DNA of 64,000 nt from Streptomyces sp. MUM 203J. Its GTDB lineage: Bacteria; Actinomycetota; Actinomycetes; Streptomycetales; Streptomycetaceae. Positions within the stretch are counted from its first letter, which is position 1. Each line of letters starts with the position of its first letter. The translations under genes were made by a program, and so were the position numbers. Shown here one piece after another: positions 54,358 through 63,337 of this stretch. Location of the stretch: assembly GCF_022414595.1 (NCBI RefSeq), contig NZ_JADWYO010000023.1, forward strand, positions 1-64,000, read 5' to 3'. The notes below the pieces were generated by a model that saw nothing but the letters and a program-made list of their open reading frames with translations, was not told the origin of the DNA and searched no databases.

Positions 54358-54363
54358 GACGAC

Positions 54364-55071
54364 GTGCCCCGTCAATTGGGAGAACTCGAAGACGCCGTCA
54401 TGACGCGCGTCTGGCAATGGAACCGGCCCGTCACCGTCCGGGAAGTCCTCGAGGATCTCCAGAAGGAACGCTCCATCGCCTACACCACGGTCATGACCGT
54501 GCTGGACAACCTTCACCAGAAGGGCTGGGTGCGCCGGGAAGTCGTCGGCCGCGCCTATCGCTATACGGCTGTGTCGACCCGTGCGGCCTACTCGGCCGCA
54601 CTGATGAACGAAGCCTGGTCCCAGAGCGACAACCCTGCCGCCGCACTCATCGCCTTCTTCGGCATGATGTCGCCGGAGCAGCGGGAAGCGCTGAACGACG
54701 CCATCCGCATCGTGCAGCGGGACGCGCAGGAAGAACCTCCGGAAGGCGCTGTTCAGAGCCGCCCGGAACAGCCGGAACCCGGGACGGAACAGCGCGTGGA
54801 ACCCGGGACGGAACACCCCGAGGAACCGGGGACGGAACCGCGCGCGGAACACGATCGGGAACGTTCCCCGGAACGTCGTCGGGAACCCGTTCCCCCGGAA
54901 CCGGAAGAACCGGCCGATCAGCCCATGCCCGGGGCATCTCCGGAAGCATCCCCCACGCCTTCCCGGGCTCCTTCAGGCGGTCCCGCGAGCAAACCCTCCC
55001 GCGGCGGCCGGGCCCCGCGCGCCGGCCTCTCCGGTAAGGGCGGCGACAGCGGAACGGGTACGGAGCGATAG
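54364..55071 (+). CDS. BlaI/MecI/CopY-family winged-helix regulator with repetitive C-terminal tail
   Basis: A 235-aa regulator. Residues 1-115 are the BlaI-type winged helix (QLGELEDAVMTRVWQWNRPV, REVLEDLQKERSIAYTTVMT, LHQKGWVRREVVGRAYRYT) plus a dimer helix. BlaI proteins repress beta-lactamase or, in actinobacteria, respiration and copper genes, usually with a BlaR-like protease; none is adjacent. From about residue 125 the chain is disordered, built on E-x-x-x tetrapeptides encoded by a 12-bp tandem repeat and then Pro/Ser/Gly-rich. The GTG start at 54364 gives the family N-terminus. Confidence 0.9.
   Translation: MPRQLGELEDAVMTRVWQWNRPVTVREVLEDLQKERSIAYTTVMTVLDNLHQKGWVRREVVGRAYRYTAVSTRAAYSAALMNEAWSQSDNPAAALIAFFGMMSPEQREALNDAIRIVQRDAQEEPPEGAVQSRPEQPEPGTEQRVEPGTEHPEEPGTEPRAEHDRERSPERRREPVPPEPEEPADQPMPGASPEASPTPSRAPSGGPASKPSRGGRAPRAGLSGKGGDSGTGTER
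54774..54886 (+). repeat. 12-bp tandem repeat (GGAAC every 12 bp) inside the BlaI-family gene
   Basis: GGAAC occurs at 54774, 54786, 54798, 54810, 54822, 54834, 54846, 54858, 54870 and 54882: ten units with exact 12-bp spacing. Each supplies a GAA Glu codon, giving an E-x-x-x protein repeat. Three units share EPGT. GAA is the minor Glu codon in this genome, so the run reflects repeat expansion rather than codon preference. Confidence 0.85.
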
Positions 55072-55074
55072 CGT
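55069..55074 (+). promoter_or_regulatory. -10 element of a probably leaderless promoter (GNAT gene)
   Basis: TAGCGT ends 8 nt before the ATG at 55083, and overlaps the stop codon of the preceding gene. Confidence 0.45.
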
Positions 55075-55082
55075 TCCCAGCC

Positions 55083-55676
55083 ATGCCGCCCACGTCATCA
55101 GAGCCGACGCCGTCCGACCCGACGTCCCCCGGACCGGCCTCCCCTTCCGCCGCCCCTGCCGCGAACGGCACGAAAACGGTCACCGTCCGCCGCGCGCGCA
55201 CCGGTGACGTACCGGCAGTGCGGCGTCTCGTCGATCCGTACGTCTCCCACGGCATCCTCCTCGACAAAGCGACCGTCACCCTTTACGAGGACATCCAGGA
55301 GTTCTGGGTCGCGGAACGGGACGAGGACGCCACGGTCGTCGGTTGCGGAGCCCTCCACGTGATGTGGGAGGATCTCGCGGAAGTGCGCACCCTCGCCGTA
55401 GACCCGGACTTCAAGGGCGCCGGCGTCGGGCATCAGGTGCTGGACAAGTTGCTGCACACTGCCCGCTGGCTCGGGGTGCGCCGGGTTTTCTGCCTGACCT
55501 TCGAAGTGGACTTCTTCGCCAAGCACGGCTTCGTCGAGATCGGGGAGACGCCGGTAGCCGGAGATGTGTACGCCGAGCTGCTCCGTTCCTATGACGAGGG
55601 TGTCGCGGAGTTCCTGGGTCTCGAACGAGTGAAGCCGAACACCCTGGGTAACAGCCGGATGCTTCTGCATCTGTGA
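55083..55676 (+). CDS. GNAT N-acetyltransferase, amino-acid N-acetyltransferase-like
   Basis: A 197-aa protein. After a 30-residue Pro/Ser/Ala-rich N-terminus comes a GNAT domain (VRRARTGDVPAVRRLVDPYV, GCGALHVMWEDLAEVRTLAV, acetyl-CoA loop DFKGAGVGHQVLDKLL). Sequence style matches the short ArgA-like amino-acid N-acetyltransferases of actinobacteria that can make N-acetylglutamate for arginine synthesis. No arginine genes adjoin it, so the substrate is uncertain. Confidence 0.9.
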   Translation: MPPTSSEPTPSDPTSPGPASPSAAPAANGTKTVTVRRARTGDVPAVRRLVDPYVSHGILLDKATVTLYEDIQEFWVAERDEDATVVGCGALHVMWEDLAEVRTLAVDPDFKGAGVGHQVLDKLLHTARWLGVRRVFCLTFEVDFFAKHGFVEIGETPVAGDVYAELLRSYDEGVAEFLGLERVKPNTLGNSRMLLHL

Positions 55677-55820
55677 CCCGACCGCACGCCCCGATCCCTA
55701 TGTCCGAATCGCGTATGTTTCCCAGGGCGTCGGGCATCTCAACCCTCCCCAGGGGTTTGTGTTTTCCGGGGAAAAGCGGTTTCCTTTCCGCGTACTGCAT
55801 TTTCGATGAAAGGAAATCCG

Positions 55821-56156
55821 GTGGCGCAGAAGGTTCAGGTCCTTCTTGTCGACGACCTCGACGGCGGCGAGGCGGACGAGACGGTGACGTTCGCTCTGGA
55901 CGGCAAGACCTACGAGATCGACCTCACCACCGCCAACGCGGACAAGCTGCGCGGTCTGCTGGAGCCGTACACCAAGAGCGGCCGGCGCACCGGTGGCCGT
56001 TCCGCCGGCGGCCGCGGCAAGGGCCGCGCCGTCTCGGTCGGCAGTCCGGACACGGCGAAGATCCGCGCCTGGGCCAAGGAGAACGGCTACAACGTGAACG
56101 ACCGCGGTCGCGTCCCGGCGGAGATCAAGCAGGCCTACGAGAACGCCAACCGCTGA
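55821..56156 (+). CDS. lsr2: Lsr2 nucleoid-associated protein
   Basis: A 111-aa H-NS-like xenogeneic silencer that bridges AT-rich DNA. The N-terminal dimerisation domain (QVLLVDDLDGGEADETVTFA) and the C-terminal DNA-binding motif around RGR (IRAWAKENGYNVNDRGRVP) are complete, joined by a Gly/Arg-rich linker. The GTG at 55821 follows an AAAGGA site 8 nt upstream; the ATG at 55806 is less well placed. The 140-bp upstream region is less GC-rich than its surroundings, which may itself be an Lsr2 target. Confidence 0.97.
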   Translation: MAQKVQVLLVDDLDGGEADETVTFALDGKTYEIDLTTANADKLRGLLEPYTKSGRRTGGRSAGGRGKGRAVSVGSPDTAKIRAWAKENGYNVNDRGRVPAEIKQAYENANR

Positions 56157-56815
56157 GCGGTCGCCCCCTGACGCGGGTGGCGCGCGGCCAGCAGCCGGTG
56201 CCGGTGGCACTCCGCCGCCGCCACGGCGACCAGCCGCACCAGCCCCGGACCCTCGGAGCCGTACCCCGTGCGCGCCGGGTGTCCTGGGGGCCCTGGCGAC
56301 GACGGGCCCGGGAGCGCAGGCATCCCCGGGAGCGTCGGCTCCACCTCGCGCCCCGGTACGGGTGCCCGCAGCCATACGGCGGCGCCGGGCACGCCGGGTC
56401 CGTCCCATCCTGGGGGAGTAGGCGCGGGAATCCGGCGGTCCGCACCCCGGACGGCCAGGTCGAGTCCGACGCCGTTCCACTCGAGCCAGTCGAGCAGCCC
56501 GGGCAGCTCCTCGGCGCTGCCCGCGGCCACGAGCAGCCACAGCCGCCCGTGGCAGCCCGAGAGGGCGACCGGGCCCTGTCCGCCGGGCAGGCGGCGCAGC
56601 GTCGCCAGACCTGCCGGGGCCGGCAGGTCCAGGACGTCGAACCGCAGCCCGGTCGCGAGCTGTGCCGAGGCCGGGTACGGCGCCGGTCCCGCAGCCGGGC
56701 CGTCGTCGGCGGTGGCCCAGCCCAACCGGTACTCGTACCACCGGGCGACGTCGCGGACGTGCGTGCGTACCGCTCCGTCGGGAGCCGGGCGGGGGGCTGG
56801 GACGGTGAAGGCCAT
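56135..56815 (-). CDS. Hypothetical protein resembling bifunctional primase/polymerase-like domain proteins
   Basis: A 226-aa protein. The part about 30-160 (GLRFDVLDLPAPAGLATLRR, GRLWLLVAAGSAEELPGLLD, WLEWNGVGLDLAVRG) resembles the fold of small Streptomyces proteins related to the N-terminal primase/polymerase domain of plasmid and phage replication proteins. The catalytic DxD is not evident, so activity is doubtful. The C-terminus is Pro/Gly-rich. Its 3' end overlaps lsr2 by 22 bp, tail to tail. Start ATG 56815. Confidence 0.75.
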   Translation of the reverse strand: MAFTVPAPRPAPDGAVRTHVRDVARWYEYRLGWATADDGPAAGPAPYPASAQLATGLRFDVLDLPAPAGLATLRRLPGGQGPVALSGCHGRLWLLVAAGSAEELPGLLDWLEWNGVGLDLAVRGADRRIPAPTPPGWDGPGVPGAAVWLRAPVPGREVEPTLPGMPALPGPSSPGPPGHPARTGYGSEGPGLVRLVAVAAAECHRHRLLAARHPRQGATAQRLAFS

Positions 56816-57245
56816 GCTCCGGGAACTCCCCGAACGCCCCGAGGGTTACGCACAGTGGACAAGTCGTCGCTGGATGTGAGCAGTTCGGAGGGGTGCGGAG
56901 GCATCCGGCAGCGCAAGGATGTTCGCCCGTAGCTGAGGCGACGGGGGTGTGCGGCATGGACTGTCACCGCTTACGGGTAAGACATTCCTAGTGGGGAGGG
57001 GCGACACGCTGGTGTGAACGTCTGGACGTTCGCCATCGGCGTACTGCGGGTCCGGGTATCTGCCTGGCCTGCGGGAACATCGTCTCGCACCATCGGGTTG
57101 GAGCAGTTGTCGGCGTTCGGGGTCAGGAGGCCATCGAGGGTGTCGGCAGTTGGAATGAGCGGTCCCCGCTTGCGGGACTAAGCTGCGGAAGGACAGGGAG
57201 GGGACCGACCCCTTACTGCCTGACCGCTCTGAGGAGCGATTAACG
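56816..57245 (+). promoter_or_regulatory. 430-bp regulatory region upstream of clpC
   Basis: No gene is supported here. It holds a ClgR-type box and overlapping dyad (57016-57041), a short CCCGC/GCGGG hairpin near 57166-57176, TAAGCT at 57179-57184 as a possible -10, and a GAGGAG ribosome site at 57231-57236 before the clpC ATG. Confidence 0.6.
57016..57041 (+). promoter_or_regulatory. ClgR-type operator overlapping a 16-bp palindrome, upstream of clpC
   Basis: GTTCGC-N5-GCG at 57028-57041 matches exactly the ClgR consensus described for Streptomyces clp and lon genes. ClgR activates clpP1P2 and clpC. Overlapping it, GAACGTC-TG-GACGTTC (57016-57031) is a perfect 16-bp dyad that might bind a second factor. 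The box lies 205 bp before the clpC ATG. Confidence 0.7.
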
Positions 57246-59771
<2,526 letters not shown>

Positions 59772-59812
59772 CCGCGACGGTGCCGCGCCGGGCGTGAGCC
59801 CGTGACCGTGGG

Positions 59813-59853
59813 GTGCCCCCTCGGACCGGATATCCGGTCCGAGGGGGCACTTT
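59813..59853 (+). terminator. Terminator of clpC, 38-bp perfect palindrome
   Basis: 59813-59850 is a perfect palindrome with 19-bp arms and no spacer, followed by TTT. It lies 42 nt after the clpC stop. In RNA it must open a few bases to form a loop. Confidence 0.92.
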
Positions 59854-60120
59854 CATGTCCGGGCCCGGGGCCCTTCCCCGGCTCCCCGCACGGTGACCTG
59901 GGCCACCCGGACGCGAAGCGGCGGACAGGGGTTGCGTGACAAGCCGCACAGGGCATTTCGGACGTACTAGGGAGAATAGTGAGATCACCGGGCCGGGAGT
60001 GCCGGATGCGGCAGGTTCCCCGGGTGGTCCGGCGCGGTAGCGGGGATGCCGCCGCAGGTTGTGCGGGTGGCGGGAGGCGGGCGCCTTGGAGGGTGTGGGT
60101 GCTAGCCCCTTTTGGGTGCA
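59854..60120. other. Gene-free region between clpC terminator and the M23 leader
   Basis: No gene is supported on either strand. It probably contains upstream promoter sites for the M23 peptidase gene, but I could not assign a convincing -35 to the TATAAG at 60121. Confidence 0.5.
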
Positions 60121-60126
60121 TATAAG
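60121..60126 (+). promoter_or_regulatory. -10 element TATAAG, candidate promoter of the M23 peptidase transcript
   Basis: An A/T-rich hexamer rare in this sequence. It would start transcription near 60133, giving a leader of about 190 nt. No good -35 is seen at the right distance, so an alternative sigma factor or activator may be needed. Confidence 0.45.
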
Positions 60127-60135
60127 TGGAGGTGT

Positions 60136-60318
60136 GGGGCTCGGCCCCCGTCGTCAAGCGGCCGCGTCACATCGGGCGAACTACGACATCATGTCGTAGA
60201 CGGGGGTGTTTGAGGCGGAGAGGGTGAAGCCGGTACCAAGGATGACCAGACGCCCGGCGCAATGAGCGTGAACGTCGCTCGCGCCGGGTCCCTTGTTGTC
60301 CGGAACCCGGAGGTTTCC
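60136..60318 (+). ncRNA. Structured 5' leader of the M23 peptidase gene, candidate cis-regulatory RNA
   Basis: Several pairings are visible. GGGGC/GCCCC (60136-60140 with 60144-60148) competes with GCCCCCG/CGGGGGT (60144-60150 with 60201-60207). The latter encloses a perfect 19-bp dyad CTACGACAT-C-ATGTCGTAG (60181-60199). A terminator-like hairpin follows (60253-60260 with 60281-60288, plus GAGCG/CGCTC inside). Last, the GGAGG ribosome site (60309-60313) sits between GGAACC and GGTTTCC arms. Exclusive alternatives plus a ribosome-site hairpin suggest regulation, but no known riboswitch class matches. Confidence 0.45.
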
Positions 60319-60323
60319 CCCGT

Positions 60324-61025
60324 ATGTCGCTGCGTGCCAAGCATTCCGCCCGTACCACCGTCGTCGCCCTCGCCGCCGCCGGCATCGGGGCCGCGACGGT
60401 GGTCGGAGCCGGTGCCACGGCCGCCGCCGCGGCCGAGGCGCGGGTCGCCCCGCTCACCGTGTCCACCTCGGCCGCCGTCGCCGCGCAGGCCGAGACCATC
60501 GCGAAGGCCGCGGAGGCGCAGTCCGCCGCCGCCGCGAAGGCCGCCGCCGTGAAGGCCGCGGCTGCCAAGGCCGCCGCCGCGAAGAAGGCCGCCGCCGCCA
60601 AGGCCGTCGACTGGGTCAAGCCCGTCACCGGCTACAAGCTGACCGCCGGTTACAACCAGGGCGGCGCCATGTGGACGAACAAGCACTCGGGCCAGGACTT
60701 CGCCGTCCCGGTCGGCACGCCCGTCAAGGCCGTGCACGGCGGCACCGTCGTGAAGGCCGGCCCCAACGGGGGCGGTGACGGTCCCGCGTACGGCAACGCG
60801 ATCGTCGTCAAGCACGCCAACGGCACGTACTCGCAGTACGCCCACCTGTCCAAGATCAACGTGAAGCCGGGCGCGAAGGTCAAGACCGGCCAGGTCATCG
60901 CCCTCTCCGGCAACACCGGCAACTCCTCCGGCCCGCACCTGCACTTCGAGATCCGTACGACCCCGAACTACGGCTCCTCGGTGAACCCGGCGGCGTTCCT
61001 GCGCACCGAGGGCGTGCTGATCTGA
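60324..61025 (+). CDS. Secreted M23-family (LytM) peptidoglycan endopeptidase
   Basis: A 233-aa exported cell-wall hydrolase. A signal peptide (about 1-37, TTVVALAAAGIGAATVVGAG and AxA sites) is followed by an Ala/Lys helical segment with repeated KAAAAK-like units (about 60-93) that could bind wall polymers. The M23 domain has zinc ligands in HSGQD (about H121, D125) and HLHFE (about 205-209). It cleaves peptide cross-links and is complete, without SH3 or LysM modules. The ATG at 60324 has a GGAGG site 10 nt upstream inside a hairpin. A long leader precedes it. Confidence 0.93.
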   Translation: MSLRAKHSARTTVVALAAAGIGAATVVGAGATAAAAAEARVAPLTVSTSAAVAAQAETIAKAAEAQSAAAAKAAAVKAAAAKAAAAKKAAAAKAVDWVKPVTGYKLTAGYNQGGAMWTNKHSGQDFAVPVGTPVKAVHGGTVVKAGPNGGGDGPAYGNAIVVKHANGTYSQYAHLSKINVKPGAKVKTGQVIALSGNTGNSSGPHLHFEIRTTPNYGSSVNPAAFLRTEGVLI

Positions 61026-61044
61026 CCCGGTCGGCCTCCTGGGG

Positions 61045-62379
61045 TCACCCCTTGCCGGGGAACGTCAGGACCGGGAAGCTTCCCGTGTTCGTCGGGGCGT
61101 GTTCGGGAAGCCACAGGACCGCGATGGCGCCCCCGGCCTCCTCTTCCGCGGCCCGGCCCTCCGGCGCCGCGTTGCGGAAGGTGAGCCGGGCGCCCAGTAC
61201 CCGGGCCTGACCCGCCGCGATCGTCAGCCCCAGCCCGTGGCCGGCGCCCGCCCGGTCGCTGGCACCGGTACGGAAGCGGCTCGGCCCCTCGCGCAACAGC
61301 GCCTCCGGGAACCCGGGGCCGTGGTCGCGGACCCGCAGGACCCGCCCCTCCACCGTCACCTCGACGGGGCCCCGTCCGTACTTCGCGGCGTTGGTCAGAA
61401 GGTTGCCGAGGATCCGTTCCAGGCGCCGCGGGTCGGTGTTCACCCACGACTCGTGCACCACCCGCACCTCGGCGTCCGGATTCAGCACCGTCACCCGGCG
61501 GCTGACGAACTCGCCCAGGGCGATCTCCTGAAGCTCGGCCCGTTCGGACGCGCTGTCCAGCCGCGCCACCTCCAGGACGTCCTCCACCAGGGTCCGCATC
61601 GCCCGCGCCCTGTCCCGTACCAGCTCGGTCGGGCGGCCGGGCGGCAGCAGTTCGGCGGCCGTGAGCAGCCCCGTCACCGGGGTGCGCAGTTCGTGCGCGA
61701 TATCGGCGGTGACCCGGCGTTCCGCCTCGATCCGTTCGTTCAACGCGTCCGTCAGCGCGTCGATGGCCCGGGCCAGCTCGTCCGTCTCGTCCCGTACGAC
61801 TCCGCCGATGGCCTCCCTGACCCGGACGTCGGTGTTGCCCTGCGCGACCTTCCCGGCGGCGGTGGCCGCCTTGCGCAGACGGCGGGAGAGCCGGGCGCCG
61901 ATCAGCACCCCGAGCGCGGAGCCGCCGAAGACGACGGAGACCGAGCCGACGGTCAGCGCCTCGTCGAGCCGCTTCATGATCGTCGCGCTGCGGTCGGGGT
62001 ACGGGTTGTGGAGCGACAGCACCTCGCCGTTGCCCAGCGGCACCGCCGCCCAGATCTCCGGCGCCTCGCGGCCTGCCTTGGGCTGCACGTACGTCGCGTA
62101 CCGCCGCTCCTGCATCAGCCTGTGCAGCTCGGGCGGCAGGCCGGAGTCGTTGAGCTTCGCGCCCCACTTGGGCTTCTGGTCCTTGGGCTTGGACAGCTCG
62201 TACCAGCGCTGGGCCAGCTTGAGCCGCTCCAGCTGCACGTCACGGGCACTGTCCAGCATGGAGACGCGTGCGGCGTTGTGGACGATCAGACTGAGCGTGA
62301 CCGCGACCAGGGCGCCCACGGCCGCGATGGCGATGGCGATCTTCCATCGCACACCGGTGCGGAGGGCGGGCTGCTTCAT
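61045..62379 (-). CDS. cseC: Sensor histidine kinase CseC
   Basis: A 444-aa kinase: TM1 about 13-33, an extracytoplasmic sensor of about 34-135, TM2 about 140-165, HAMP about 166-220. The phospho-His region ADIAHELRTPVTG is at about 230, followed by an HATPase (NLLTNAAKYG, GHGLGLTIAAGQA). Order and neighbours identify it as CseC, which senses cell-envelope stress and phosphorylates CseB to switch on sigE. The ATG at 62379 gives a normal N-terminus; no ribosome site is obvious. A 234-bp gap separates it from cseB. Confidence 0.9.
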   Translation of the reverse strand: MKQPALRTGVRWKIAIAIAAVGALVAVTLSLIVHNAARVSMLDSARDVQLERLKLAQRWYELSKPKDQKPKWGAKLNDSGLPPELHRLMQERRYATYVQPKAGREAPEIWAAVPLGNGEVLSLHNPYPDRSATIMKRLDEALTVGSVSVVFGGSALGVLIGARLSRRLRKAATAAGKVAQGNTDVRVREAIGGVVRDETDELARAIDALTDALNERIEAERRVTADIAHELRTPVTGLLTAAELLPPGRPTELVRDRARAMRTLVEDVLEVARLDSASERAELQEIALGEFVSRRVTVLNPDAEVRVVHESWVNTDPRRLERILGNLLTNAAKYGRGPVEVTVEGRVLRVRDHGPGFPEALLREGPSRFRTGASDRAGAGHGLGLTIAAGQARVLGARLTFRNAAPEGRAAEEEAGGAIAVLWLPEHAPTNTGSFPVLTFPGKG

Positions 62380-62385
62380 GGGGTG

Positions 62386-62495
62386 GGGTCCTGTCGTGGG
62401 CGGCGGGGTGGCGCGCTGCCGGGCCGGGGCGGCGGCCCCGGGGGATGCGGCAGGGGCGATGTGACAAGGGTCCTGTCGCGGACGGCGGGGCGGCG
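62386..62495. repeat. 28-bp imperfect direct repeat between cseB and cseC
   Basis: 62386-62413 and 62468-62495 match at 25 of 28 positions (both begin GGGTCCTGTCG). They are 82 bp apart in the cseB-cseC gap. The duplication explains part of the unusual length of this gap; no gene is visible within it. Confidence 0.6.
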
Positions 62496-62613
62496 GAGGG
62501 AGCACCGACCCGGCCCGCGCGGCCCGGGGGCACGGCAGAGGGCCGGCCTGGACTGCGGTGTCCGCAGAGGCCGCCCGCGCGGTGCGCCCCGGCCCGCACG
62601 GCGCGTACGCGTG

Positions 62614-63318
62614 TCAGGGCTTGAGCTTGTAGCCGAAGCCGCGGACCGTTTCGACGCGGTCCTGGCCGATCTTGGCACGCAGCCGCTGCACATGGACGTC
62701 CACGACCCGGGTGTCGCCGCCCCAGCCGTAGTCCCAGACCCGCTCCAGCAGCTTGTCCCGCGACAGCACCGTGCCCGGCGCGGAAGAGAACTCCAGCAGC
62801 AGCCGCATCTCCGTCGGCGTCACCGCCACCGGGGCTCCCGCTCTGCGGACCTCCATGCCCTCCGTGTCGACCTCCAGGTCGCCGAAGACCAGCAGCCCGC
62901 GCTCGGCCTGCCCGCGCCCTGCCGGGTCCGGGTTCTCCGGGCCGCCGGCGTGCCCGAAGCGGCGCAGCACCGCCCGGATCCGGGCGACCAGCACGGCACC
63001 GTCGAACGGCTTCGTGACGTAGTCGTCCGCGCCCGCCTCCAGGCCCAGCACCACGTCGATCGAGTCGGCCCGCGCCGACAGCATGATCACCGGCACGGTC
63101 GACTCGTCGCGGATCCGGCGGCACAGGCTCACCCCGTCCATGCCGGGCAGCATCACGTCCAGCAGCGCGATGTCCGGCCGGTCCGCCCGGAACGACTCCA
63201 GCCCGGACAGCCCGTCCGGCATCGCCGTCACCGTGAAGCCGTCCCGCTCCAGGGCGAGCTGGGTGGCCTCCCGGATGACGTCGTCGTCCTCGACGAACAG
63301 CACATGAGTCTCCGCCAT
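62614..63318 (-). CDS. cseB: Response regulator CseB
   Basis: A 234-aa OmpR-type regulator. The receiver domain has the acidic cluster E10/D11/D12, phospho-Asp54 (ALLDVMLPG) and Lys in DYVTKPF. The winged-helix output domain is at about 135-232 (TPTEMRLLLEF, GGDTRVVDVHVQRLRAKIG). CseB activates the sigE promoter in response to wall-active antibiotics. An interdomain linker of about 20 residues rich in Gly/Pro is longer than usual. Starts 19 nt after cseA. Confidence 0.93.
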   Translation of the reverse strand: MAETHVLFVEDDDVIREATQLALERDGFTVTAMPDGLSGLESFRADRPDIALLDVMLPGMDGVSLCRRIRDESTVPVIMLSARADSIDVVLGLEAGADDYVTKPFDGAVLVARIRAVLRRFGHAGGPENPDPAGRGQAERGLLVFGDLEVDTEGMEVRRAGAPVAVTPTEMRLLLEFSSAPGTVLSRDKLLERVWDYGWGGDTRVVDVHVQRLRAKIGQDRVETVRGFGYKLKP

Positions 63319-63337
63319 GCCGTGTTCTCTCCCGCCG

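Noticed and set aside
54325..54363. Upstream ATG start for the BlaI-family gene
   Set aside because: It would place the -10 TATGGT inside the coding region and add residues absent from the family.
60144..60207. tRNA-Glu-like start (GCCCCCGTCGTCAAGCGGCC) with complementary CGGGGGT end
   Set aside because: The interval is only 64 nt, has no TTCGA-type T-loop and no anticodon arm, and the 3' half is occupied by a perfect dyad. Not a tRNA gene.
60136..60320. c-di-AMP (ydaO-type) riboswitch before the M23 peptidase
   Set aside because: Gene type fits and a GGGTGAAGCC stretch is suggestive, but the conserved 3' block with GACAGCTAAC is not present. A covariance-model search would be decisive.
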